The notes: generated by a model from the letters alone, not told the origin. 64,000 bases of DNA from Diadema setosum (GCA_033980235.1 CM067067.1:35943200-36007199), one strand, 5' to 3'; positions 13,697-26,580 are shown, counted from the first letter of the stretch. Numbers and translations are program-made.

Positions 13697-15217
13697 AGCT
13701 ATTTATCTATCTGCCTATCTATACCTATATAGCTATTGAATATGTCAGTATGTCTGTATAAACAATCTTTTCTTGTTTACAATGCGGTCACTGAACTTGC
13801 TGAAGCTTTTTTCGAAATAAGATCGGCTGAGTGCGGACAAGCATACATAATAATGACAAACGGAGTTCTGCAGTACAGCCAAGGGGGGGGGGGGGGGAAC
13901 CTAAACGGAACAAAAATCAACAGTACTGTTGCTTATCACAATACGAGTATATTGTGACATTCTGCAAAATGCTCGTTGTTGTTGTTGTCGTACGTTGCTT
14001 TCTTTCTTTACCTGAAATACAAAGTATTTGATTTGGAGTCAAAATATCCTTTAGGGAATACCTTCGCCGAAGTTGCACACAATTTGTTTTGTTCAGTTGG
14101 AGAAAAAAAAAAAAAACAACAACAACACGTAACCCACCAAATCTTTAATTTAAAAAAAAAGAAGAAATAACGATATGAAATGAAAATAAAATAGAAATGA
14201 GAAGGGACTTGAGTAACCAAATCACACAACAAAATCAACAAGTAATAAACGCTTTGAGATCACATGCATTGTTACGTTCCCTTGATTAGGAGTGACGAAA
14301 TGACGGGAAAATGCATCCAAGAATATAACCAAACGTCTTAACAATAACTTACTGATATAAGGAGAGAACCAAATATCTAAGATCGTATGTAATCTTAGAA
14401 CGTTTGTGTAACTCAAATCAAAATTGGTTTGCCCCTTGAAATATACTCAGAGTAAATTTCTTTATGTTTGTAGGCGAAAATTAAAATTCTGTTCACTGAA
14501 TTACTACTCTGTGTGTTAATATAGATATCAATAATCCCAGTAAACAGTCACATTCCATGTGCCATTTGTTATATAATCATATTGTTTGTAATTCTATAGT
14601 GAGTGAGTTGACTCACTTTATGAACTCTCCTACTTTTACATTATGGTCGCGATACCTTATTGTAAAAAAAGTGTTTTGTTTGGTTTTTATATTGATATTC
14701 GTTTTTATTTGTTTGTTTGTTTGTATGTGTGTGTGTGTGTGTTTTTTTTTAGGGGGGGGGGTCAGTTTCAAATCATTTCGGACCTAGATAATGCTAAGAA
14801 TTAATATTTCTTAGAAAGCTGTAATTTCTATAAGCTCCAGTTTTTCTTCAATCTCAGCATGACGGTCATTAATGTACACTTCTTATTGTACGTTTTTGCG
14901 AGATGTGCTTTGTGCATATTATGTACTTTGTGTTACCATGAAGTATTGTCCTTTTTTTGGAGAAATGTGGAAATAAACTGAATAATTAGAATGATAATGA
15001 TAATGATGATCATGATAAATTTAAAACAATGGTATACATGTATTTCGCTTTGATCACTTATGTTTCTTTCTTGCAATACAATGTATGATTACTTTACGTC
15101 CTCAATTGTTATACTCTATTTTTATTACACTATGTTCTACTTACCTTATTTTCTGTTACCAAATGAAGTGAAACATATGTTTTTGTGAAAAATGAAATAA
15201 ACTTTGAACTTGAACTT

Positions 15218-15256
15218 GAAAAAAATAAAAATAATAATGATAATGATAATGATAAC

Positions 15257-15294
<38 letters not shown>

Positions 15295-15379
15295 TAATAA
15301 TAATGATAATAATAATAACTATTATTATTATCATTATTATTACTATTATTATTATTATTATAATGAAAACAACGATAAT
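15218..15379 (-). repeat. (ATT/ATC)n tail abutting the SINE
   Basis: About 160 bp of TAA, TGA and TTA triplets, with an inversion of strand bias near 15320, follow directly after the 3' end of the minus-strand SINE. The SINE body itself ends in AGTAATGATAATGG, so the array is best read as its expanded simple-repeat tail. Long open frames of Asn, Ile or Tyr here are repeat artefacts. Confidence 0.65.
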
Positions 15380-15620
15380 GATAAGTTCTTCTTTATCCAC
15401 GGTAGCCTCTTCAGTGTCGCCAATATTCTACCAGAGGAACCTAAGCTGCCATTATCATTACTCTAGCGCTGTCAGGTACCCATTTATACACCTGGGTCGG
15501 GAGGGACAAGGTGGGTAAAAACATCTCGTCCAAGGACGTCAGCACTGGTGAGCGGGAATCGAACTCGGGGTCCTCCGATATGGAGTCGGGAGTCTTATCC
15601 ACTATGCCACAGCGTTCCCC
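15380..15620 (-). mobile_element. tRNA-derived SINE
   Basis: On the minus strand an RNA polymerase III A box (TGGCATAGTGG, 15609-15599) and B box (AGTTCGATTCC, 15565-15555) sit at tRNA-like spacing. Between them an anticodon-like stem-loop remains (loop CTCCATA). The acceptor stem does not pair, so this is not a working tRNA gene. Downstream comes a conserved body with CTTGGACGAGATG, GACCCAGGTGTATAAATGGG and GTACCTGACAGC. This matches the centre of SINEs common in marine animals. It then runs into the trinucleotide repeat that looks like its 3' tail. Confidence 0.7.
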
Positions 15621-16753
15621 TAAGCTCCTCCCCTAAACTGGAACTGAAAATGAAACTGATACTGAAATCAAACCACGAGAATTTCGTACCTGTATAGAAA
15701 GCGTAAGAGCCAAATGAGCAAAGTATTCTTTGTTGTAACGTTTGCTTCTTATCAATCAAACAGCCTCAGGAAAACACTCATTTCTCTTCTCTTCTTTTTC
15801 TTTTTCTTTTTTGCCCGTAACTTTACCAACACAAATACTTCAACACGACAATCAATTTGGGAATTTATCTTTTCTACACTGCGCAATAAAGAACGCCATT
15901 CCGTTTCCCCGATCAAGCTGTTTTATCACACAGCATGCACGAATGCTGGTAACTCTAAATATCCAGTGTTTTTACGCGAAACTAGTCGCATTCCCTCCAC
16001 GGTGTAGAGCGTAGTTGGAAGGGTCCAAACGTTACACACCAAGAAGGTCGATACCCCTTGTTTATACACCAAAGAGGTCTGTGTGCCCCAGGTTAATACT
16101 TCGAGGTTGATGCGTGGAAGAGCTGGTGACGTCGCCCACTGATACTTCCTATAATAGCGATCAGTGGCGTCGCCACTCAAAGTCACGTGATCCGCGTGTC
16201 CAACACCTGTCAGACCCGATGCGAATTTTATAGTGCAGCATCATGCGTGCAAGGGGAGTTATTAACACCGTCCCGACTTGCAGACCTCGCTCCGTCTTTC
16301 CTCTCTCTTTCTCTCTTCCTTTCGATGTGGTTGTATATGTTGGTCTATAATATCATAGCAGTGCTATATCTATAATGAATCAATCTTTTATTGATAGACT
16401 GTGTGTGTTTGTGTGTGTGTGTTTGTCTGTCTGTAAGTCGATGTACATGATATCTGTCTGTGTAGTTACGTACTAATGTTATGGACTTCGTAACCATGCA
16501 TCTTATTTTTCCACCATGTCTATCTTTATTAAACAAAGGCACCTTGTCGCACTGCCGCACTTTTATTTGGTTGTTGCTGTTGTGTCTATCACTACAGTGC
16601 ATCTTAACACAATAGTCAAAAAATCTTTGCTGAATTATCTACTTGGCAGTCACCTTTATTTATGATAGCATGACAAAAATAGCTAATTGACTGAAATCTC
16701 ACTGAAAGCACACACACATACACACACAAAACAAACACACACCCACACGTCTA

Positions 16754-16755
16754 TA

Positions 16756-16841
<86 letters not shown>
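16754..16841. repeat. (AT)n microsatellite
   Basis: More than 40 alternating AT units, among the longest in the window. Confidence 0.95.
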
Positions 16842-16844
<3 letters not shown>

Positions 16845-17207
16845 GAGCAAACAATGCAAATAAAGAACAAATCATGAAACAATGTAGGCCGCATAAATCA
16901 TCCAAGCTATAACGAACTTTGCCCAATGATAACTTTCAACAAGCACGCAAAACACAAACACACGTGCACACATGAATCACACTGCCCTGCCAAAATAAAC
17001 GCAGAGGTGTCTGAGATTCCTTACAACTTTGTGGTAGAGGTGCTCTGATGAGAGGGGATACTGTATTCCGTTTTTCAATTCAGTATAGATGGGGGGGGGG
17101 GAGGGAAGGGAAGAGTTGGGATGGTCATGGGTGGTAAGCGGAACCTGCACCACCAATTGGTCTCTTACAAATTCATACTAAGACACAGAAAAGATACTCG
17201 ACCTCAG

Positions 17208-17262
<55 letters not shown>
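17208..17262. repeat. (CA)n microsatellite
   Basis: About 27 CA units. Confidence 0.95.
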
Positions 17263-17263
<1 letters not shown>

Positions 17264-17528
17264 CCTCCATAAGACATTCAACGACCGAATCCACATACCA
17301 GGAGTGAATTATTCTCTTAAGCTCCCTCAATCATGTTCAACTGGACGTGTTTATTTCGGTCTTTGGTACTCCATTCCGGGCATTTAAAAAAAAATAATCA
17401 CGGGTTCATAGAGAATGGCATAGGATGAGTGACAAGTATTCTCCTGTACTCTCTAGTTTATTTAGTACTATGCACTAGAAATTTGTATTCATAACTTTGT
17501 CATATCTCGTGTTACATAAAAGTAACAT

Positions 17529-17916
17529 TTAATGGAGGTCGACCTCCATGGTGGAGATGAGAATTGGGCTTTTAACTTTTTGCGAGATACCAAGAAATCA
17601 CTGATATAGTACAGAACATACCATTTTAAGAGGAATTCAAAGTTTATTTGATGAAAATCGGGTTTGGAATGACTGAAACATCCAAAAACAAAGTAAAACA
17701 AAGCGATCGTAGTAAAGTGTGGGTCCCACACTTTAATAAAATCGCTCTGTTTTGGATATCTCAGCCATTTCAAAACCAATTTTTATCAAATAAACATTGA
17801 ATTTCTCATAGAATTTCATGCTCGTTCATATTTCATAAGAGGTTTCTCATTATCTCACCAAAAAATGTTAGAAACCTGAAATTATGTCTCAACCAAAAAT
17901 TGTACGATCCTTTTAA
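17529..17916. mobile_element. 388-bp TTAA-flanked fold-back MITE (copy 1)
   Basis: TTAA borders at 17529-17532 and 17913-17916 enclose two long imperfect inverted arms. The GATATCTCAGCCATTTC segment, the TTTATTTGATGAAAATCGG segment and the TCATGCTCGTTCATATTTC segment each have a counterpart in the other arm and in the 393-bp element at 50763. The two copies differ by many substitutions, so they are old. No coding capacity. Confidence 0.72.
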
Positions 17917-20477
17917 AACACGTAATATTCATGAGTATTCACATACAAACGATAACACTTATTTCATAAAGAATGGCACTAATAATATTCAATAAGTGTG
18001 AGGATAGAAAACGACAAACATTGAACTCTAAACTTCTAGGTAATTCTTTGTATTCTGTCATTTTTATCCTTTCCCCCCGAAACTATGTCAGAAAGTGTTG
18101 ACGTGGCAACACAGTGATATTTAACAATAGTGCGTGCAGCATATTTGTGCAAACATCTTAGTCAAAAACAAACTTTGACAAAACAGCAAAAAAATTCAGT
18201 CTCACATTTCTACTCTTTACATTTTATGACTGAGGAGAGAGAATTACAGTAATCTTATTTGGCAATAGTATCGTATCCTTCTCCACACTAAAACTGATAA
18301 ATATACGTTTGATGATGAATGAGGTATATCCAATAATTTCAAAGACCTTTCGATCAAGAACTGCTTCAATCATCTCGCTATGATCACAATTCAAACGAAT
18401 CTGAGTCAAGAGAAGTTAAATAAAGAAAAAGCAAGTGAAACAAAAATGTCCAAATGGAAATATACGATCTTTCAACATGACCGTCGCAAAAAACAACAAG
18501 TAAAATAGATTACTGAATAGTGGGACAATCAGGCGGTCTCATCTCAATTTGATGTTTAAAAGTAGTCCTCAAACACGTAATAAGTATCCAAGAATATCAG
18601 AAAGTCGTAACGCGTCAAGACAAGCATTGATAAGTCAGTCATCTTCAATGGCTCTTTCAAAGTTTGTGGTCATAAGAGATGACAGCTGTTTAAAGGAGAT
18701 TATTCAATATTCCCTGGACAAGAAACAAGTCTATACTGCAAACTAGATAAGATAAGGCAAAAGTGTCGTTAAAACGACATCTCTATTTTTTTTCATGTGA
18801 TCACGTGGAAATGTAAAAGGACATTACCTCTTGCGCAACATGACGCAAGAATACATCGACCCACTTGTGGGGAAGTGTGTCAGTGGCTTCCATCGACGAA
18901 GAGGTGCCCGATGAAGCATATATACTATCCACTGCGATAATGAATTCGTCATTGGCCGGTATTCCCTCGTCACTTTTGTTTTGTCTGTTACAGGCATAAG
19001 CATCATAGAATGAATATTGTGGCTAATATTCACGTCTGCGTAATCATATTTATCCAGCATTGTAGTACAGTATTTCTGATACAAAAAAAGACGTCATCAT
19101 CGTATCAAATTAAAAAAACACAAAATATCTGTTTTTTTGTTTTTTTTAATGCTCACTCAATCAACAAACTAAGAATCGGGATGGATATTGTGTTCGTTTT
19201 CTCCCACTAAGAGATAAAAAATAGATATCAAGATATCTCGGTAGCTTCCAATCCGTCTGATACCCCTCAAATTCACTCAATAGTCTGATATTATTGGGAT
19301 CGACATGCCCGAAACACTGACAGTGATCATAACTTATCTACGATAAGTTAAAAAAAAACAACAACAAAAAAAGATAAATCAGAACCAGCCTTCGTAGGGA
19401 TGAATCTATGCATTGAACCTAGATTGTTTTACTTTTCGAACCAAAGAATTCTTCCGTCCTTTATTCGCCTGGTTAAATCTCAAATAATTCTATGATAATC
19501 ATTTTTTTTTTGTCTGGTACATTCATTGTCTACATCAATGACTAATCAACTGATTCATTAATAAAGTGGTAACGAAAATTATGATGATGATAATGAACAT
19601 GATAATCATACATTACAATGAGGTTGCAATTATTGTCATCATTATCATTATCATTATCATCATCGTCAATGACGCTTAATTCCATGATGAATGAGAAGCT
19701 AACCACAGTATGTGTAAGAGGGAAGCCGATTTAATTGCTATTTATGCTTACTGTTTGTTCATCTAAAGATTTCAGAACATTCCAAACGAGATCTGAGTTA
19801 CTTGCTTAGTGGAACGGAGAAGCCAGAATTAATACGTTCTCTCATTCAGGGACTTGTACGGTACACATGAAATGACGGCGAAAACCAAAATAATGCATGG
19901 GTCATGTATGTGTCTTGTTCACAAATGGTGTGACGTGATACAGGTGAGTATGGAATGCCAAGATTTTACCTTGACATGGTTGAAAATTCGACGTGTAATT
20001 GTATCAACTAAACACAGCATCCCAAGGGAGTTTTTGTTATACATCGCATTCTGCGCGATTCAGTCTTTATTCTGTACACTGTAGGATAGCATCCGGAGCT
20101 TCAACGGGAGGAAAAGTTTATACGATCAGTGCTCGAAGCTTTTTAATCAGGTTGAAATGGAAAGCTTCAAGAAAGCATGTCAAAATCAAATCGGGATACA
20201 TGAAGAAAGGACAGCGGCACTATGCGATTCGCAGTACAATTTTAATAAGAACTAGTGAGATTGTCAATCTGAGCTAGTCGCATGTGGCGTTTTTTAGACC
20301 AAATTATATGACCACACAATCATGTTTCAGATCCGTGAAATATCGTGAAAACGTGATGTACAACGACTGAACGGTCCCTTAGAATTAACTGGTATAGGAA
20401 CAGGCTTTGTATGACGTTTGATCTACGCGAGAGGGGCACTGAGCTCTGATCATTTACCCCTCCAACCGTCCTATCTC
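17917..20477. other. Non-coding flank
   Basis: I see no gene. A region of ATG/ATC triplets at 19575-19675 is self-complementary (GATGATAATGA... against TCATTATCATTATCATC) and could fold into a hairpin. The rest is mixed-composition sequence with no strong repeat. Confidence 0.5.
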
Positions 20478-21924
20478 TTTATTAAGAACAAGAAAAAAAT
20501 CTCACTAAAGTAACACTTGCGTATGTACCAGAACCTTTTCCGCACAGTGAATTAAGGCAAGATTATCCAGATTCAGACAAGTGTTCCTTTGCCCAATGAA
20601 ACAGTAAACGCATCGGCCTCAAATAATAACTTAAAAGAAAGTGGTCTTTTCTTCCGTCTAACAATAAGTCGATTCCTGCCTACAGAAGTTAATCCCATGT
20701 TATTCACAACCAGTCAATTCGCTTTCCTTAAGCGGTAAGCATTATCTACTTGACCGTAAAGAACGGGTATCTAGCCCGAGCAGTCAAACAAAGCCAGGGA
20801 GCAAAATCAAAGTACCGTACAAGAGATATCCCTTTTCTTTTTTCTTTCTTTCATGGCTAACAAATGGATAGCGTCTATCTCGAGAAGATTACTGGCTGGA
20901 CTTACAGCAGTACAGTAAATAACGCTTCCCTTCGACTACTGCATGTATGTACAACCTCTCCGTTTGTGTTAGCATCATTTTGCAAACAGACTTGATAGTA
21001 GTACCTTCAATGTGATGTGCGAGTGCACACGATACTAACCATATTGTAGTCATCAATTTCAAGAAAGTTCCTGGATGTTTAAGCACTGTAACCATGGTTT
21101 AAAGGCTGGGTTATCGATAAAAGAAGCATGAAAATAGTTACTGTGTCATCCACTATGTAAAGGTCGCTCAGTGTGGTATTGATGCAACCCGCACATACTT
21201 TTCATTAATCATTATGTAGATGATCACGTGATATACACCACTCAATTCTTCGTCATCGCCTAATTCAGAGGTAGCATGGACAGAATCGCTTCTGCTTGAT
21301 TGAATAAAAAAAAAAAAGAACAGCAAGTAAATAAAAGAGTAGCTTGTTGATACACTGCTGAATCAAACGTGACGAAACTGATTTGAGAAGTAACGAGAGA
21401 GGGGCTGGAACTTTAGTCACATTTACCGCCAATGTATCAGACCATTTCACAGTCTGTCGGTCCAACAGAGCGAAGAAAACTGGCTTGATTCCATCGTCCG
21501 CGTTCTTCGTCCGCATTGGGGAAGGATAACACGAACACAACATGAATAATCCATGATAAGTTTGGCAAAATAGCAGTCAGTGCTTCCACACATATCCCCC
21601 TTCACTTTAATTAACAAACTCCTTTCATTCCGTGCGCCCTCGACGTGCCCGCAACAATGCTTGCTCGAACAGTGCGTGCGTGTCGGGCCGTACTGCTGTA
21701 CAAACCATTGTGATTCTCCTGCCATTCACTACATAATTCAGCATGTTCAAACTAGATGTGCGGCCGCGGAGGATGATAGCATTCACACACTAGAAAATAA
21801 GCGGCCATAGTTTTTGATGAAACAAAGGGAGGTAGAGCGAGAGAGGGAAAGGACAGAAAAAAAAAAGATACAGAAAGATTGAGAGAGGAAAAAACATAAC
21901 GAACATCACAATGTTTCTTTCGCC
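20478..21924 (-). other. Putative 3' UTR of the Hox gene
   Basis: After the stop codon at 21925, the first polyadenylation-like hexamers I find reading down the minus strand are ATTAAA at 21611-21606 (about 315 nt after the stop) and AATAAA at 20483-20478 (about 1.45 kb after it). Either could end the transcript. No other gene is visible in the interval. Confidence 0.25.
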
Positions 21925-22388
21925 TCATCGGATATGTGTTTGATGACTAAGCGGTTGATGCGGCAGTCCTGGAGCGTGGTGACTGTGATGGTGGTGATGG
22001 TGATGGTGGTGTTGTGCCGAATTCGTCAAAGCCGCTGCCGATGTTGACGAAGCCGACGATGACGAGGATGAAGAGGAGGTTGAGGAAGAGGAGGAGGTGG
22101 TGGTGGTGTTCGACGAGCCGTCCGCTGACTTCTTTTTCGAGGACTGGTTCTTTTCTTTTTCGTTCAGTTTCTTCATCTTCATTCGACGATTCTGGAACCA
22201 GATCTTAACCTGCCGCTCCGTGAGCTCCAGGGCTTGAGACAGTTTAGACCTTCGGTCGCGTGTTAGGTACATATTTGCTTGGAACTCCTTCTCCAGTTCG
22301 TAGATCTGGAGCTTGGAGTACGGCCGTCGCTTAGTTCTGCGCGGGGTGGTCGTGAATGTGGCGAGAAGGCTGCATGAAGATGCTCCCC
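21925..22388 (-). CDS. Hox11/13b: Posterior Hox gene (Hox11/13-type), coding exon 2 with homeodomain
   Basis: Second coding exon; it completes codon 171 as Gly, in frame with exon 1, and ends at TGA 21927-21925 for a 324-residue protein. A CATTGACAG acceptor ends at 22389. The homeodomain is residues 187-246: Arg at homeodomain position 5, Tyr8, Leu16, Phe20, Trp48, Phe49, Asn51 and Arg53 are all present. The motifs [16 protein letters not shown] and [19 protein letters not shown] mark a posterior-class Hox domain that binds DNA in the nucleus. Posterior traits are Pro-Tyr at positions 7-8 and MKMKKLN at the C-terminal end. The tail after the domain is Lys-rich, then poly-Thr/Ser (about residues 265-287), then nine consecutive His (297-305). 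These runs are coded by microsatellite-like triplets and are probably length-variable. The role in posterior axis patterning is known for the family; I infer it here. Confidence 0.93.
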
Positions 22389-22706
22389 CTGTCAATGAAA
22401 TCAGAGTGAGAAACATGTCACAGTATTAATCAAAGATGAACGCTTACTGGCACATGACTTGTCCCTGCAGCTAGATGATAAGGTGCTCGAAAGTAGTCAT
22501 TTTAACATTGTGTCTATAAATTATTTCTTCCCCACACCCATTCTCTTGAAAATTGACAGTGCAGGTGGCACACAGTGTCATCTTCTTCGTGAAATCATCC
22601 TGCCCTTCTTTAAAGGGTTAATTTAAGAAGCTTTCTTGCCAGTGAATAGGGCGAGAGTTTGGAGAGAACAAGGGTCACGGGGCACAAAGAACTTCCGGTC
22701 CGTTCA

Positions 22707-23060
22707 TTAAAGGGGATGGCTTGTAACTGATCAGTGGGAATGCTGGGGATGATTGTTAAAATCCTTGTGGGGTTCATTTAAGAGTTCATTATATCTATTG
22801 TTGTGTGAAAATTATTTGCTAAAGAATGGTCTCATATTCAAGTAATGTGCAGTTCAGTGTTTCCAGGTCAGCATGCCTGTACAGTGATGGGGCGATCGTT
22901 AACGGGCCCGTTTACGATATGACACCATTCTGAAGCAAATAATTTTCACACAGCAACAGATATATAATGTACTCTTAAATGAATCCTACAAGGATCGGAA
23001 CAATCATCCTCCAGCATTCCCACTGATTCCCACTGATCAGTTACTCGCCATCCCCTTTAA
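22707..23060. mobile_element. 354-bp TTAA fold-back MITE in the Hox intron (copy 1)
   Basis: TTAAAGGGGATGGC at the left and GCCATCCCCTTTAA at the right are perfect inverted ends. The arms continue inward for about 140-150 bp (ACTGATCAGTGGGAAT, CAAGTAATGTGCAGT and TTGCTAAAGAATGGTC have inverted partners). It matches the better-preserved element at 58209-58573. The central spacer is GC-richer than the arms. Confidence 0.85.
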
Positions 23061-23507
23061 GTGTCATGATACTCTTCGATATAAAATGACATGGTCTAGT
23101 GTGAGGATAACGTGGCTACCCCAACAAGAAAACTTTTGCCCACCATTGGGATCCCCTGTTTTGAAAAAAAAAAAAAAAAAAAACACCCCAAAACAACATC
23201 AACCCAACAACAACAAAACTGTACATTCCTAATCTGGTCAAGGCACAAATCTTTGATCTCTTACGAATGCGCAACTACATTCCTTTCATACTCTTGATAT
23301 AAAGTAGGCTCACTGTTTAAGGTTTTGTCAATAGTTCTGTCACCAAAACTTCGAAAATTTCTGAAATTGAGCCCCTACAATAGTTGTTAACTTGTTTCCA
23401 TAACGGGAACGTGATGTGAAATTGCACTTAATCATCTGGATATACATTTATACCACACAACATTGCCTTTGCATATGTTCACCTTCACACATAGTATAAC
23501 ATTATTT

Positions 23508-23576
23508 GTTTGTTTGTCTGTCTGTCTGTCTATCTATTTATCTATCTATATATCTATCTATCTATCTATCTACCTA
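23508..23576. repeat. (TGTC)n/(TATC)n tract
   Basis: Tetranucleotides shifting from TTTG through TGTC to TATC. Confidence 0.85.
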
Positions 23577-25954
23577 TGTACATCACGTAGAATACGAAAA
23601 AGTGAGGGATGAGCTCTATTTCAAGCAAGATAGGCGTACATGTGTCGAATTTACTGTCGAACTTACAGTTTGATTGATAGAAAAGTTAAGCTGTGATTCA
23701 TCGCTTATTTAATTGAAGCATCACATACTTAATAACAATATATGCTCACATTTGTGTGAAAGCACATTTCCTCTTCTTTGATTGATCATGGAATCGTGAA
23801 CACTGCAAGATGTATCAAAAATGAAACTTGTTCTTCTTCAATTACCCATTTAGCATGACAAATTGAACTCACTGACGTGAAAATTGCTTATCTCTACGAA
23901 TTACCATCTGCAGCACAACATGCGATTAATATGCAATTGATATGCAACCGATTAAGCAATTAGTGAACTTCACTGCACGCCAGCTCATTAATCAAGGTTT
24001 CAATTGCAAGAGTATGTTGGCTCTTGAAAACTAAAATCTTGACCGGTAACAAGGGCAGCATGCTGCAGAGGAGAGGGGTGACTGGGACATTACTGTCCCG
24101 TTAGGTTTATAGAGTATGCCTTTTAAGAAGACAACCAATACTAATAATACTCTCTGAAAAAAAAAAAACAATTACAAACAAACAAAATAGATACAAGTTT
24201 AGTGCAGAAGGACTTAGGATTACCCATCCCCCTTAGAAGACATTTCTTGCATACATGACGGTCCTGACTTAACTGTTATTTACTAAGAGAAGTATCAAAT
24301 GCACACGTTCCACATCAAAAAAAAAAAAAAAAATCGTCAGTGTGGTCTACACTGATCAGTTTCCATTTCGGCGCTTCAATTAGACATATTGCATAAAATC
24401 TTCAATCCCCTTTCTGCAACTACACATTGTTGGGTAGCTTTAAAGTGAAAATCTCCCCTCCGCGTTTAATTTGACTTGGAAAATGCGGGTTTATAGACGG
24501 GCAGAAACAGAATGGTCAGCTCTCGTTAACACTGGACAAAACCGAAAATGTGTATTATGGCAGTGTTCGACATGGTTTAGCGTAGCAGGTATACTGGTCA
24601 GAATCATATTAAAGTTGAAATGGTGACTGTATACTGTAATCACCTGAAAATTCCTCGGCATTTAATATGTGGAGACAAATCATGAAATTGTGTTTTGGTC
24701 AAGAATATAATGACCCCATTAAAATGAACCCATTAAAAAGTTATTACTAATACTCTATAATAATTTGATGTGAATAGAGCAGTAATTTATCTTGCATTCC
24801 TTTCAAACAAAAAAGATTCACTGGGGATTTTTTTTTTTTGTGAGTGAGACTTTGGGAATTGTAATGTATAACATACCTCTTTTGATTTGCATGAGTACCT
24901 TAAATTTGTAACCTTCTCAGTTGTACTTCCTCGATTTTACCTTTAAACTATTATATCACATTTAACAAAAAAAATATTTAACATGATATGGCGTGGATTA
25001 TTAAAGTTTTTCACTTTAGACCTAAAAACTCAAGATATTCATCTATTATCTACTGACATTTCTTCATTCTTACCGTCATGCAGCAAAAAGTATACAGAAT
25101 CAGTGTGCTATTGTGCCGTTTTCATTAGATTCTTTTCAAAAGGAATTCATATTTCCTTTGAAACAATTGTTGACTTATACTTCAAACAACGCATGTACAT
25201 GTCTAAGTTGTAATGACGCTGCGAACTGAAAAAAAAAATAGACACACACACAAAGAAATCAAGATATAGTCAATATTTTTTTAACAATGCCCCCAACAAA
25301 AAAAAAATGAAATAAAGGAGCGATCGCGTTAATAATGACAAGAGTGAAATAATCAATAAAATCTATACATTAAACTCTAATTTCTGAACGTTTATGCGTT
25401 TTGCCTTTTCTTGTGTATAGCAACCGCAATCTTATCACGTTTGCCAAGGTAGATACACCGTCCTCTGGATGGTGGTTTGTGCGTTTTTATCATACAACCT
25501 ATCTGTCTCCAGGTTTTAATGTGTATGTTTAGTTGGTGACACACGCGCCTTTGATCAGCCTGCTGATCGCTACTGCCTGTGTATCCAGTGGGTTATGATT
25601 CGACCTGAAAAGTGCTCAACCTATACAATCACTTCAAAGACGAATACAATTGTGAGACATCGATTTTCCTTGCTTTCATATTGTCTGAGAGTGATTAATT
25701 GCTCTGTTTTCACAAGAAATAAAATATGGTGAGAAAAAAAAAAGAAGTGTTCTTATCTTTGGCTCTGTCTGCAGAAGCGTGCCTCAGTGTAGATCTGTGC
25801 CGAAGTAGACATAAATTGAACTGACAAGCAACAAATATGTCCTTTTTTCCCTGTATGTCTTTGTATCGAAATCTCAGTGATTCTTTGTCATTTATGCTTT
25901 TACTTTATTTCATTCACATACAGAGCGCCCCTCTTTTTTTTTTTCACCTCTTCC

Positions 25955-26135
25955 GATCGGGGTCTGTGTTGTCTTATGAAGGAGCTGCCGCCGGCTACTC
26001 GGGTACGCCGCCGCGCCCCGGGCCATACACGACGGTCCCGTTCGCTTCAGAGAGCGGCCGGTGCGTCTTTTGACACATCGACGCTCCCCGTCTTTCAGGC
26101 GCGCAAGATCCTGGGGTCCCGGCGAATGAAGAGAG
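25955..26135. other. GC-rich block inside the Hox intron
   Basis: About 180 bp is CpG- and GC-rich (GCCGCCGGCTACTCGG, GCCGCCGCGCCCCGGG) amid an intron that is otherwise about 60-65% AT. On the plus strand a frame reads LSYEGAAAGYSGTPPRPGPY and on to ...ASESGRCVF before a stop at about 26073. GTGCGT at about 26059 resembles a donor, and CATTCACATACAG ending at about 25923 resembles an acceptor. It could be a CpG island with an alternative promoter, an antisense exon or a conserved element; I cannot decide which. Confidence 0.35.
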
Positions 26136-26580
26136 CCTTAACATCATGCTTTGTAGGATTATTGATACGGTCTACAATACCGGTACAATATGTTGGCACC
26201 GTCTGGTCTCACAAATATAAATGCGATTCCGGCAAAAGAAGAGAGGGAGAGGCGAATAGAAGGCAAAGGGAGAGAAAAAAATACTCTAACAAACAAAATA
26301 ATACCGGACACGTTGACTCAGTTCAACGACTTATCGGTTCTTGGTTTTTCAGATGTGGCCTAGCTTGCGAGAAGCGAGAACGAAGCAGCAATAATGATGG
26401 TAATAATTGTCTTCTGCGGTAAAACAAGACGCGCATATATTCGTCCTAACTCACACGAGTCGCCCGTGTATAACGTGAAGTGGGCTCCTTGACATGAGAA
26501 CTGTGGTATGCCTGAAACGTCCTATATGCTTTCACTTCCGTGATTTTGATTTCCCTTCTTCATCATGGAATATGCCGGAT

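Larger units (their letters stand above)
5393..15217. other. Downstream flank, no gene seen
   Basis: About 9.8 kb with no recognisable gene or RNA on either strand. Contents are simple repeats (AATTC, TTTG, AT, CA, GT and GA arrays listed separately), a strongly pyrimidine-rich tract at 12290-12650 and homopolymer G runs (10584-10596, 13885-13898, 14752-14761). A palindromic TGACGTCA (CRE-like) occurs at 9367-9374; one such site alone means little. Confidence 0.6.

Noticed and set aside
15540..15620. tRNA gene
   Set aside because: A and B boxes are present, but acceptor and T stems do not pair and the sequence continues into a SINE body.
25877..26422. 181-codon plus-strand frame in the intron
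   Set aside because: It runs in a different phase from the Ala/Gly/Pro-rich frame, spans a poly-T tract and purine repeats, and has no domain.
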